Shown here: piece by piece, positions 1-7,693 of the stretch
Position numbering within the stretch: the first letter of the stretch is position 1
Layout of the letters: each line of letters begins with the position of its first letter
Origin: Candidatus Gastranaerophilales bacterium
GTDB taxonomy: Bacteria > Cyanobacteriota > Vampirovibrionia > Gastranaerophilales > Gastranaerophilaceae
DNA length: 64,000 nt
Assembly: GCA_944322675.1 (NCBI GenBank)
Contig: CALUPO010000003.1
Span: forward strand, 1 to 64,000
Direction of reading: 5' to 3'
Notes under the pieces: model-generated
Told to the model about the DNA's origin: nothing
The model's input: only the letters and a program-made list of their open reading frames with translations
Databases searched by the model: none
Program-made: the position numbers and the translations under genes

Positions 1-71
1 AAACAGAAATCGATGCCGTTAAATCTGTACGCGACAAATCAATTGAACGTTCATTCAAAACATTCAGTTAA
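1..71 (+). CDS. C-terminal end of a paralogue of the 763-residue protein at 2204 (partial)
   Basis: Only the last 22 codons are in the window; codons start at base 3 and the stop is 69-71. The tail (TEIDAVKSVRDKSIERSFKTFS) lines up without gaps with the end of the protein encoded at 2204 (TELEALKKVIDQNIQSSFGTFG), with about 11 of 22 positions identical. It is therefore most likely a paralogue with the same C-terminal helix. The function is unknown. It is too short to be recognised on its own, and the call rests on that alignment and on the terminator about 90 bases downstream. Confidence 0.6.
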   Translation, partial: TEIDAVKSVRDKSIERSFKTFS

Positions 72-162
72 TCTGTTTAAAATGTTCTACTTATCCGTTT
101 TTAATTTTAAATTTATGTATAAAAGTTTATATAAAAAAAGTTCCCATTCCCGTTTTTATAAT

Positions 163-192
163 AAAAGGCTGATTGAACAGCCTTTTTTATTT
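163..192 (+). terminator. Rho-independent terminator
   Basis: A perfect 9-bp stem (AAAAGGCTG / CAGCCTTTT) with a 6-base loop is followed by a T-rich run. It ends the transcript of the partial gene at the window start. Because the left arm is A-rich it could also act on the minus strand, where the glyoxalase gene stops at 208. Confidence 0.85.
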
Positions 193-207
193 TTTTTTTA
201 TATAAAA

Positions 208-582
208 TTATTCTTCGATAATTTCTATTTCATTTCCGTCCGGATCTTTTATAAAGGCTATTTTCATTTCATAATTTTGTAAAACAAAAGGTTCTATATA
301 CCAGCTGTATCCTAAATTTTTCATTTTCTTTTCAAAATTCTCTATATTTTTAGTTGAAAAAGCAAAATGTCCGAAGGCATTCCCAACTTTGTAGCCATCT
401 TTAGGAGTGTCAAAATTATAAGTTAATTCAATTTGTGTTTGACCATCCTCATCTGATAGAAAATATAATTTTGAATCCTCAAGTTCCATTTCATTGACTA
501 GATTCATATCAAATAGATTGGTATAAAAGTCTAAGGATTGTTCAATATCTTTAACTCTAATCATAACGTGTAAAAACTTCAT
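208..582 (-). CDS. gloA: Lactoylglutathione lyase-like glyoxalase I
   Basis: The 124-residue protein is a vicinal-oxygen-chelate fold enzyme of the GloA family, which isomerises the hemithioacetal of methylglyoxal. The four expected metal ligands are present in the E. coli spacing: His5 (FLHVMIRV), Glu52 (QIELTYN), His72 (FGHFAF) and Glu120 (NEIEIIEE). The DPDGNEIE segment is typical of the family. The full length matches the short bacterial enzymes. An AAGGA Shine-Dalgarno lies about 8 bases before the ATG. It stands alone between a terminator and the repeat island. The physiological thiol cofactor cannot be read from sequence. Confidence 0.9.
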   Translation of the reverse strand: MKFLHVMIRVKDIEQSLDFYTNLFDMNLVNEMELEDSKLYFLSDEDGQTQIELTYNFDTPKDGYKVGNAFGHFAFSTKNIENFEKKMKNLGYSWYIEPFVLQNYEMKIAFIKDPDGNEIEIIEE

Positions 583-874
583 TAATTATTTCCTTTATTT
601 TATTATAAGTATAACAATAAGATTATAAGCTCACTCTATAGCTTTCTTTATTTTATATTATCATAAATTTGATTTAGATGGCAATTATTGGATAGTTAAA
701 TAACGAGTGTTAGAAATTCTCTTGGGGTTGGATTTTGAAAAGTGATTAATTTGTTAATGTTTAACAATTTTGCCACCCTCACCTTAGCCCTCACGCTCAA
801 GTGAGAGGGGGAAGCTACGTCCGGAGGACGTTAAATTAATTTTAAACTTAACAATTTTGACACCCTCACCCCCG

Positions 875-896
875 CCCTCTCCCTTGAGGGAGAGGG
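875..896. repeat. GC-rich palindrome of the CCCTCTCCC...GGGAGAGGG type
   Basis: A near-perfect 22-base palindrome (CCCTCTCCCTTGAGGGAGAGGG with a two-base centre). Other copies are at 1383-1404, 1838-1859, 1886-1907, 1934-1955 and 1982-2003, and a degenerate one is near 788-809. Dispersed palindromes of this kind behave like REP elements in other bacteria; here they are confined to one island in this window. Confidence 0.85.
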
Positions 897-1031
897 GGCA
901 TGAAATGTCACTCTAACCTTAACTCTCACGCTTAAAGGGAGAGGGAGATAGGAAAAGACTCTTACCCCTGCCCTCACGCTTAAAATGGAAAGTAGAAAAT
1001 AAAAAAGTTTGAGAAAGAGGTCAACAAAGGC

Positions 1032-1163
1032 AACCCATACGCAGGTTTGAGTAATAGTCATAGACGAAACATTGTCAAAGTCTCCTTTTGTTTGAGTGCA
1101 CATAGTGCACGAGTTAAGGAGACTCAAGTTGAGTCGTGTGAATATACGAAAACCAAGTGGGTT
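1032..1163. other. Structured inverted-repeat element, copy 1
   Basis: Nested complementary arms are present: AACCCA 1032-1037 with TGGGTT 1158-1163, GGTTT 1044-1048 with AAACC 1150-1154, AGTCTCC 1079-1085 with GGAGACT 1118-1124, and GTGCAC 1096-1101 with GTGCAC 1105-1110 around a three-base loop. The unpaired segments TGTTTGA and GAGTTAA flank the inner hairpin and are conserved with copy 2, while the stem sequences are not. That pattern argues for selection on structure in RNA or single-stranded DNA. Confidence 0.6.
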
Positions 1164-1173
1164 GTGGTTTTGT

Positions 1174-1195
1174 GCAGCTTTTGCGTAAAAGCTGC
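1174..1195. repeat. Perfect 9-bp hairpin beside each structured element
   Basis: GCAGCTTTT and AAAAGCTGC are separated by GCGT. The same hairpin recurs one period later at about 1630-1651, where the last base of the right arm differs (GCTGA instead of GCTGC). A CCGTCCGGAGGAC motif follows at once in both copies. Confidence 0.8.
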
Positions 1196-1491
1196 CCCGT
1201 CCGGAGGACATTAATATAAATTTAAATAATTCTTAAAAAATAATTGTTCGTGCCTGCGTATGGGTTACATTTATTGACTTTATTCTAAAACTGTTTAATT
1301 TTTTGAAAAAAATAAATACAGTTGCCCCGTCGGGAGGACATTAAATTAGTTTTAAACTTAATTTTTATCACCCTCACCCCAACCCTCTCCCTTTAGGGAG
1401 AGGGGGCATGAGATGTCACCCTCACCCTTGCCCTCACGCTAAAAAGAGAAAGTAGAAAATAAAAAAGTTTGAGAAAGAGGTCAACAAAGGC

Positions 1492-1619
1492 AACCCATAC
1501 GCAGATTGGAACAAGCAGTGCTTAATGAAACATTGTAAGACAGCCGTCTGTTTGAGTGCGAAGCACGAGTTAAGGCTGTTCGGGTTGAATTTAGCACAGC
1601 TGTGACAATCAAGTGGGTT
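1492..1619. other. Structured inverted-repeat element, copy 2
   Basis: It has the same plan as copy 1 with different stem sequences: AACCCA 1492-1497 with TGGGTT 1614-1619, GATTG 1504-1508 with CAATC 1606-1610, GTGCT 1518-1522 with AGCAC 1593-1597, GACAGCC 1539-1545 with GGCTGTT 1574-1580, and GTGC 1556-1559 with GCAC 1563-1566. Several stems differ from copy 1 on both arms, yet pairing is kept. Confidence 0.6.
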
Positions 1620-1837
1620 GCGGTTTTGTGCAGCTTTTGCGTAAAAGCTGACCCGTCCGGAGGACATTAATATAAATTTAAATAATTCTTAAAAAATAAT
1701 TGTTCGTGCCTGCGTATGGGTTACATTTATTGACTTTATTCTAAAACTGTTTAATTTTTTAAAAAAATAAATACAGTTGCCCCGTCGGGAGGACATTAAA
1801 TTAGTTTTAAACTTAATTTTTATCACCCTCACCCCCG

Positions 1838-2003
1838 CCCTCTCCCTTTAGGGAGAGGGGGCATGAGATGCCACCCTCACCCCAACCCTCTCCCTTTAGG
1901 GAGAGGGGGCATGAGATGCCACCCTCACCCCCACCCTCTCCCTTTAGGGAGAGGGGGCATGAGATGTCACCCTCACCCCCACCCTCTCCCTCAAGGGAGA
2001 GGG
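1838..2003. repeat. 48-base tandem repeat, four units
   Basis: The palindrome CCCTCTCCCT-TT-AGGGAGAGGG starts at 1838, 1886, 1934 and 1982, exactly 48 bases apart, joined by a GGCATGAGATG(C/T)CACCCTCACCCC linker. Units are almost identical, which points to recent expansion. The last unit has CA instead of TT at the palindrome centre. Confidence 0.9.
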
Positions 2004-2203
2004 AGAAAGGCTAAAACCACCCTCACCCTTGTCCTCACGCTTAAAAGGGAGAAGGAAAATGTAAAGAAATGTAACGAAAATGTTTAAAAATTAAAAAAAA
2101 TATTAAAGTTTTTTTTAATATTGTCGATAAAGATAATGTATCGTAAGAACTTTGAAAAAAGTTTGAGAAATAGAAAAAATAAAAAGGGAATGAATAGTCA
2201 ATT

Positions 2204-4495
2204 ATGGGTATGTCGGCTTCACAAGCAAGATATTTGAGTTTGACTGCACGCAAATCCGATTTGGAATATCGCGGGCAGCAAATCAACCAATCAAGATTAA
2301 TGCTTTCAAACCAAAGTGCTAATCTTTATTCAAGCATGCTCTCTATGTCCGTTCCCACACCACCTGTAGAAACAGATTATATGAAAGATATTTATACTTT
2401 TTCAATGAACGGTGATACCGTAACATTGACAAGCAGCAAATTGAGCATGGGAAGAGATGGATACAATTATGACATAATATATTCAAGACCGGAATCAAAA
2501 AACATTCTTGCATCCTCAGCAACGTCAGGTGTTCAAAGATCAATAACAAGGTCTGCAAGCAATACAGGTAAAACTGTTGGTGGTTCAAGTTTCAAAGTGG
2601 CAACAACTTATGACGATTCAGCACCTGTTCAAAAAAGTCCTAATGTGTCAAAAATGGTTGCGATAAGTGAATCAGATAAAGAATATACAGCTGTTGCAAT
2701 TAATACTAGTACTGGAAGATATCACGCCTCTAGTAGTCATGATGCTACTATTAATGGTTCCGGTTTCTATAGCATATATAACATGCTTAATGGTAAAAAA
2801 GCTTCAGAAGTAGCTGTAAATGATAGGCCTTCTCAAAACTCCACTACTATGAGTGAAGCTTCTGTTAATAAAATGCAAAAAAATAATGATGGTGATATAA
2901 CCTACAATTATGGTACTAATGATACAAGGACTTTGCAATCATTAAATGCAAGTCAAGTGGCAAAAATATTTAGTGGTATTGTTACTTCTAATAATACTTT
3001 TGATTATAGTACTTCACTTCTTTCTGGTATTTTAGATGATATGGGCGGTGAAGATACAAAAGTTAATATAGGTGAGAATTATGGAAGTAGTGTTACTGGA
3101 ACTTCAGGTGCTACTGAAGGTAATGTTGCATTTTATATAGATATCGAAAATATGAACTTCTATGTTATGAAATGTAGCGATGGAAAGAATAATGTAGAGA
3201 GTGCAGAAGATTCACAAAGTGTTTTTGAGGAAAATGGTAATATAAATTATGATAAAGTTTCGATGTATGAATATAATCTTGCAGAGTTATTGGGTCTTAA
3301 AATAGCTGAAAATGTTAAAGTTGACACAAATGCTGAATGTAGTGTTGGTGATAAAAATGTTTATTATCAGGATTATGGTTCTGGTTCGGATACTAATAGA
3401 GAGTATTACGTGTTTGGGCTTGATACTACTACTACTAATGATCTATATTTTCAAACAGTAGATGATGTATCTGATGAGGGTTGGACAATTGAAGGTAATA
3501 AGCTTGTTAAACTTGATAATGTTGAAGAAAACTTTGGAATTGTAGCTAATAAAAATCAAGAGGGTGATTCTTCTAAAGATGACTTAGAATATCAATATTT
3601 TAGAGATACTACAACAGGTGATATTTGGGAGTTATGTACAAGAACTACTATAAGTGGAACTATCTCAGAAGAATGGAAACTTTTTGAAGCACAAAAAGAA
3701 GTCACATATAATAATCAAGAAGCACAGCTTATTGACGAAGCAGAATGGCCAAGCGGCATTTCACATGCATATCAAAAAGGTAATTATGAATGCTATTATG
3801 TTCCTGATGAAACCGGAACAGGCGGAAGCTATTATATGGTTGAGGTTGGAACATTTGAGTATGATAACTTAAACAATGAACTTCAAGGTAGTGGTAGTAA
3901 TATTATACAATATGATGCAAGCAACACATATAACATTGATGGCAATGTTGCATGTGTCGTTTCAAGTGATAAAGTTCCATCAACTATTCTTGATGCCTAT
4001 GATAAAGATTCTTATATTGTTTATGCAACTTATGATGATTCTGATACTGATTTTTCAGATCCTATAAAATATTATGTTTTTCCTAAAGATGATGAAAGTG
4101 CAGATGCAGTTTGCTCTTATGCTTATGAAAAATCATACACAGGCAAAAATGAACTTGTGCAAGCACGTGCCAATATCCTTGTCGATGAAAACGGAAGATT
4201 CTCAAAAATTGATATAAAAGGCGAAGGTACTTTTGCACTTGAATACGGGCAAGAAAAAGACGAAGAAGCATACAATGAAGCCTATCGCGATTATGAATAC
4301 AGATTGCAAAAATATGAAAAAGAAATGCAAGATATTGATGCTCAAACTGCTCTTATTCAAGAACAAGATAAAAAATTAGAATTACAACTTAAATCTATTG
4401 ACACCGAACATAGTGCCATCCAAACCGAACTTGAGGCTCTTAAAAAGGTTATTGATCAAAATATTCAATCAAGTTTCGGAACTTTTGGAGGATAA
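2204..4495 (+). CDS. Large lineage-type protein with conserved N-terminal helix and C-terminal coiled coil
   Basis: The product is 763 residues of unknown function. The first ~45 residues (ASQARYLSLTARKSDLEYRG onward) form a helix. The middle (~60-690) is Ser/Thr/Asn/Asp-rich and poor in predicted helix. The last ~70 residues, beginning around EYRLQKYEKEMQDIDAQT, are heptad-like and end in NIQSSFGTFGG. No signal peptide or membrane segment is visible. Helical ends around a variable acidic middle recall flagellar or type III secreted axial proteins, but I see no direct homology to claim. A paralogue ends at base 71, so these genes occur in near-tandem. The ATG at 2204 has no strong Shine-Dalgarno; GTATG immediately after offers a second start two codons later. 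Confidence 0.85.
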   Translation: MGMSASQARYLSLTARKSDLEYRGQQINQSRLMLSNQSANLYSSMLSMSVPTPPVETDYMKDIYTFSMNGDTVTLTSSKLSMGRDGYNYDIIYSRPESKNILASSATSGVQRSITRSASNTGKTVGGSSFKVATTYDDSAPVQKSPNVSKMVAISESDKEYTAVAINTSTGRYHASSSHDATINGSGFYSIYNMLNGKKASEVAVNDRPSQNSTTMSEASVNKMQKNNDGDITYNYGTNDTRTLQSLNASQVAKIFSGIVTSNNTFDYSTSLLSGILDDMGGEDTKVNIGENYGSSVTGTSGATEGNVAFYIDIENMNFYVMKCSDGKNNVESAEDSQSVFEENGNINYDKVSMYEYNLAELLGLKIAENVKVDTNAECSVGDKNVYYQDYGSGSDTNREYYVFGLDTTTTNDLYFQTVDDVSDEGWTIEGNKLVKLDNVEENFGIVANKNQEGDSSKDDLEYQYFRDTTTGDIWELCTRTTISGTISEEWKLFEAQKEVTYNNQEAQLIDEAEWPSGISHAYQKGNYECYYVPDETGTGGSYYMVEVGTFEYDNLNNELQGSGSNIIQYDASNTYNIDGNVACVVSSDKVPSTILDAYDKDSYIVYATYDDSDTDFSDPIKYYVFPKDDESADAVCSYAYEKSYTGKNELVQARANILVDENGRFSKIDIKGEGTFALEYGQEKDEEAYNEAYRDYEYRLQKYEKEMQDIDAQTALIQEQDKKLELQLKSIDTEHSAIQTELEALKKVIDQNIQSSFGTFGG

Positions 4496-4540
4496 TAATA
4501 AATTTTTTCCCATATATTTTCTATACGATACTTTTTCTTT

Positions 4541-4578
4541 GACTTATTTACTTCTTAAGTAGTAAGTCTTTTTTTTAT
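4541..4578 (+). terminator. Rho-independent terminator
   Basis: GACTTA...TACTT pairs with AAGTA...AAGTC with one small bulge, followed by eight or more T residues. It lies about 45 bases after the stop of the gene at 2204. Confidence 0.75.
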
Positions 4579-4639
4579 TTTAAAAATTAATTTTTAAAAC
4601 TTGTTGAAAAAGTTTATGTATATGATAATATAACTAATT

Positions 4640-5659
4640 ATGCAGGAACGAAATAATGTAAAAAAAGCAATGATTCTAGCAGCAGGGGTTGGCTCTCGTC
4701 TTGAACCGCTTACTAACACAGTTCCCAAGCCCATTGTGCCTGTTTGTAATACGGCTATTTTAGATATAATCCTCAAAAACTTAAAAGCATGCGGCATTCA
4801 AAGTGTTATTGCAAACACTTATTATTTATCTCAAAAAATTCATGAAAAATACAAAACAAATTCTATTTTGCCGCTTGAATTCCTGAATGAAGAAACTCTA
4901 TCAGGAACTGCAGGCGGGCTTAAAAAATGTGAGCCTTTTTTTGAATTTGAAAATAATTTTATTGTCCTAAGTTCCGATGGGTTGTCCGATATCGATTTCC
5001 GTCCTGTTATAGATTCTCATGTAAAAAGTCAAGCTATTGCAACAATTGTTACAAAAGAAATTAATAAAGAAGATGTCAATAAATATGGTGTTATTGTGAC
5101 TGATGAAGATAATTTCGTCAAAAGTTTTCAAGAAAAGCCAAAAAATGAAGAAGCTCTTAGCAATTTAATAAACACAGGAATTTATATTTTTAATAAACGT
5201 ATCTTTGATTTTATTCCGCAAAATACTTTCTTTGATTTTGCTAAAAATGTTTTTCCGCTTTTGCTTCAAAATAACGAAAAAATAAATACTTATAATTATA
5301 AAGGCTATTGGACGGACATTGGTACAATTGATGAGTATATAAAATGTAATTATGACGTTTTTGAAAATAAAATTAATCTTAAAAATACAAATATAATAAC
5401 TTTTAGTGATGGAAGATTGATTAGTGCCACAGATATAAATATACTCCCTAAAAGTCTTCATATTAAAGGTAATTGTGTTATAGGAAAAAATTGTGTGATA
5501 AAAGAAAATGTTAACTTAAATAATGTTATACTATGGGATAATGTGACGATAAAATCTGATATAACTCTTGAAAATGTTGTTGTTGGTGAGGATTTTGTTG
5601 TCGGTTATTCTTTTTTTAATAAAGTGCTTGCAAATGAAAAAGAATTAGTTGCTTTATAG
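4640..5659 (+). CDS. Sugar-phosphate nucleotidyltransferase with left-handed beta-helix tail
   Basis: The 339-residue protein belongs to the GDP-mannose/NDP-glucose pyrophosphorylase family, which makes a nucleotide sugar from NTP and a sugar 1-phosphate. The signature LAAGVGSRLEPLT..PKP sits near residues 13-31, and the Mg-binding Asp and the EKP motif (FQEKPKNEE) follow. From about residue 270 the sequence has hexapeptide-like repeats (IKGNCVIGKNCVIKENV). The substrate is uncertain: mannose-1-phosphate and glucose-1-phosphate are both possible. The start is uncertain because no Shine-Dalgarno precedes the ATG at 4640; the next in-frame ATG (4670) would trim ten residues and still leave the motif intact. 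Confidence 0.85.
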   Translation: MQERNNVKKAMILAAGVGSRLEPLTNTVPKPIVPVCNTAILDIILKNLKACGIQSVIANTYYLSQKIHEKYKTNSILPLEFLNEETLSGTAGGLKKCEPFFEFENNFIVLSSDGLSDIDFRPVIDSHVKSQAIATIVTKEINKEDVNKYGVIVTDEDNFVKSFQEKPKNEEALSNLINTGIYIFNKRIFDFIPQNTFFDFAKNVFPLLLQNNEKINTYNYKGYWTDIGTIDEYIKCNYDVFENKINLKNTNIITFSDGRLISATDINILPKSLHIKGNCVIGKNCVIKENVNLNNVILWDNVTIKSDITLENVVVGEDFVVGYSFFNKVLANEKELVAL

Positions 5660-5693
5660 TTAAAATAGAAAAAATTAAAGTTGAGGGTAAAAA

Positions 5694-6737
5694 ATGATTA
5701 TCGTAATGGAACCAAAAGCTAGTCAAAATAACATTAATAATGTTGTTAAGGTGCTTGAAAATAAAGGATTTAAAATAAAGTTGAATCATGGTGATGTGAT
5801 GACGGTTATTGCCGCAATTGGTGATAAAAGACTTTTTGATCCTAACTCTCTTTTATCTTATGAGGGTGTGCGTGATGTTAAAATGATTCAGGAACCTTAT
5901 AAGCTTGCTTCACGTGAAGGCAAAAGTGAAGATACAGTGATTGAATTTTCAAATGGTGTTAAAATTGGCGGTATAAATAGACCTGTTATGATGGTTGGCC
6001 CTTGTTCCGTTGAAAAGGATTTTGATGGATTGCTTGCTGTTGCACAGGCTGCTAAGGAAATGGGGTGTCAGTTTTTAAGAGGAGGGGCTTTTAAACCTAG
6101 AACTTCACCATACGATTTTGAAGGATTAGAAGAACAAGCTTTAAAATACCTCGCTCAAGCACGTGAAAAAACCGGACTTCTTGTTGTAACTGAAGTTATG
6201 GATACTCTTGATATTCCGCTTGTAAATGAGTATGCCGATGTTTTTCAAGTCGGTGCACGTAATATGCAAAATTTTAAACTTCTAAAGGCTCTTGGCAAAA
6301 CCAATAAACCTGTTTTATTGAAAAGAGGTGCCGCTGCAACTATTTGTGAGTTCTTACTTGCAGCTGAGCATATATTGTGTAATGGTAATCCCAATGTCAT
6401 TTTATGTGAACGTGGAATTAAAGGTGTTGATAATAAATATTCACGCAACACAATGGATCTTGCTTCAATACCTATTATAAAAAGGTATTCGCATTTACCT
6501 GTTATTGCAGACCCAAGCCATGGCACAGGAAGAAGATACTTAATTGAACCTATGGCGAAAGCAAGTTTGGTTGCAGGAGCGGATGGAATTATGATTGAAG
6601 TGCATCATGACCCTGATAATGCTTCTTCAGATGGAGCTCAAAGCCTTAATATCGAACAGTTTATCGAAACAGCTAAAAAAATTAACAAACTTATTGGACG
6701 TATTGAATATGATAAAAAACACAACATTTGCCTTTAA
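5694..6737 (+). CDS. aroF: 3-deoxy-7-phosphoheptulonate (DAHP) synthase
   Basis: At 347 residues this fits the class I-beta DAHP synthases that condense phosphoenolpyruvate and erythrose 4-phosphate, the first step of the shikimate pathway. An N-terminal ferredoxin-like regulatory domain spans about residues 1-70. The barrel follows, with GPCSVE, GGAFKPRTSPY, ERGIKG and the ADPSHGTGRR motif. The regulatory domain implies feedback control by an aromatic end product, as in Thermotoga. A GAGGG Shine-Dalgarno lies about 10 bases before the ATG. It follows the nucleotidyltransferase gene by 34 bases and may share its transcript. Confidence 0.95.
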   Translation: MIIVMEPKASQNNINNVVKVLENKGFKIKLNHGDVMTVIAAIGDKRLFDPNSLLSYEGVRDVKMIQEPYKLASREGKSEDTVIEFSNGVKIGGINRPVMMVGPCSVEKDFDGLLAVAQAAKEMGCQFLRGGAFKPRTSPYDFEGLEEQALKYLAQAREKTGLLVVTEVMDTLDIPLVNEYADVFQVGARNMQNFKLLKALGKTNKPVLLKRGAAATICEFLLAAEHILCNGNPNVILCERGIKGVDNKYSRNTMDLASIPIIKRYSHLPVIADPSHGTGRRYLIEPMAKASLVAGADGIMIEVHHDPDNASSDGAQSLNIEQFIETAKKINKLIGRIEYDKKHNICL

Positions 6738-6808
6738 ATCTAGACTTTTTCAAAAAATTTGTTAAAATAAAATAAGAATTGAGTTTATATAATTTGAGGT
6801 TTAAATTT

Positions 6809-7693
6809 ATGAAAAATATTATAATATTTGATGAATCCGGTAATAATAGTGTTAAGTTGGAAAATATTTTAAAAACTATTGAAGATTATGATGTTCGTAC
6901 TTTAAATGTTGAAAAAATTGTAGAAGCTAAAAAGTATAATCCATCTTTAATTATTTTAAACCTTGATGAAAGTAAAGTTAAAGATATAACTATGGTTAAT
7001 AAAATGGTGGCTCCAACGCTTGTCCTAAATTGTGATTATAGTTCTTCAATTATTGTTCGTGGAAGTTCTTATGATTTCTTGAAAAATATATCAAATGAAC
7101 GTGAGTTTTTATTAAAAGTTTGTAATTTAGTTAGAATTAAAGATCTTGTTGAAAAAGTTAAGCTTGTTTCAACAACTGATGAGTTAACCGGATTATATAA
7201 TCGTAAATATCTTCAGGACCGCTTGGAAGCTGAAATGTCACGTGCTAAACGACACGAGTCTAATGTTTCATGTTTGCTTTTGGATATCGATTATTTTAAA
7301 GTTGTTAACGATATGTATGGTTATGAGTGGGGAGATGTTTTATTAAAGAAAATAGCTGAAATGCTAAAAAGCTTTATACGTAAAGAAGATATTCTAACCC
7401 GCTATGGTGATGAAGAATTTGTCATTATTTTGCCTGATACTAATGAAGATAATGCTTATATATTTGCTGAACGTTTTCGACGTGAAATTGAAAAAATGGA
7501 ATTTATTCCTTCAGGTGAAGAAGAAAGACATCAAGTTACAATATCAGGCGGTATTTCCTCTTATCCTTTTTTGAAAAATGTTGAAGAAACTGCCAATACA
7601 CTAATTCGTTATTCTGAACACGCTTTATATAACGCTAAAAAACGAGGAAAAAATAAAATAGTTCAATTTTCTCAAATAAATATTGAATATTAA
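6809..7693 (+). CDS. GGDEF-domain protein with a degenerate receiver-like N-terminus and altered active-site motif
   Basis: It has 294 residues from the ATG at 6809, chosen because GAGG lies nine bases upstream; an in-frame TTG at 6779 would add ten residues. Residues ~1-110 resemble a receiver fold, but the usual phosphoacceptor position (SLIILNLDE) is not clearly conserved. Residues ~120-290 are a diguanylate cyclase domain, with DELTGLYNR, a metal-binding Asp159 and an inhibitory-site RxxD at 191-194. The signature reads GDEEF (200-204) where GG(D/E)EF is expected: the second glycine is aspartate (GGT GAT GAA GAA TTT). Activity is therefore doubtful; it may be a c-di-GMP sensor. Confidence 0.9.
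   Translation: MKNIIIFDESGNNSVKLENILKTIEDYDVRTLNVEKIVEAKKYNPSLIILNLDESKVKDITMVNKMVAPTLVLNCDYSSSIIVRGSSYDFLKNISNEREFLLKVCNLVRIKDLVEKVKLVSTTDELTGLYNRKYLQDRLEAEMSRAKRHESNVSCLLLDIDYFKVVNDMYGYEWGDVLLKKIAEMLKSFIRKEDILTRYGDEEFVIILPDTNEDNAYIFAERFRREIEKMEFIPSGEEERHQVTISGGISSYPFLKNVEETANTLIRYSEHALYNAKKRGKNKIVQFSQINIEY

Larger units (their letters stand above)
1032..1266. repeat. Long terminal inverted repeat enclosing copy 1
   Basis: AACCCATACGCAGG at 1032-1045 is the exact reverse complement of CCTGCGTATGGGTT at 1253-1266. Similarity continues outward, imperfectly, for some 30 further bases on both sides (the CAACAAAGG side against the TTATTGAC side). Copy 2 repeats this with 1492-1504 and 1710-1722. 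The arrangement is MITE-like, but no transposase or target-site duplication is visible. Confidence 0.65.
818..1780. repeat. Direct tandem duplication of a ~458-base unit
   Basis: Landmarks recur with a 456-460 base period: the AACCCATACGCAG motif at 1032 and 1492, the GGACATTAATATAAAT motif near 1206 and 1662, and the CCTGCGTATGGGTT motif at 1253 and 1709. A third partial start (CCCGTCGGGAGGACATTAAATTAG) lies near 1783 and then runs into the 48-base tandem array. The flanks of each unit are nearly identical. The centre of each unit differs in sequence but keeps its pairing potential (see the structured elements). Confidence 0.85.
583..2203. other. 1.6 kb intergenic GC-rich repeat island
   Basis: No convincing gene lies between gloA and the protein at 2204. 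The stretch is far richer in G+C than its surroundings. It holds a roughly 458-base duplication, at least six copies of a CCCTCTCCCT/AGGGAGAGGG palindrome, and two copies of a structured hairpin element. Open frames across it exist only because the repeat unit is 48 bases, a multiple of three, and they encode low-complexity PHPNPLPLGRGG-type peptides. Bases 583-780 carry the gloA leader and otherwise nothing I recognise. Confidence 0.8.

Noticed and set aside
13-282. 89-residue plus-strand frame across the first terminator
   Set aside because: It runs through a terminator hairpin and the antisense of gloA. The other frame matches the known paralogue tail.
831-1211. Minus-strand open frames beginning MSSGR in each repeat unit (also 1434-1667)
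   Set aside because: They follow the duplicated repeat, end in palindrome-derived Leu/Arg-rich peptide, diverge in the centre and lack ribosome sites. The structure is conserved rather than the reading frame.
1032-1619. Integron attC sites
   Set aside because: The imperfect inverted repeats and sequence-variable stems suggested attC, but the GTTRRRY/RYYYAAC core sites are absent at the expected ends. No gene cassettes or integrase are present.
1838-2003. CRISPR array
   Set aside because: The repeats are direct neighbours with near-identical linkers, no unique spacers and no cas genes.
1863-2087. Open frame with repeated PHPNPLPLGRGG units
   Set aside because: It is an artefact of the 48-base repeat being a multiple of three. 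Such peptides appear wherever this palindrome is repeated.
3654-4067. Secondary open frames inside the 763-residue gene
   Set aside because: They are shadow frames without ribosome sites. The long frame is continuous and its end matches the paralogue.
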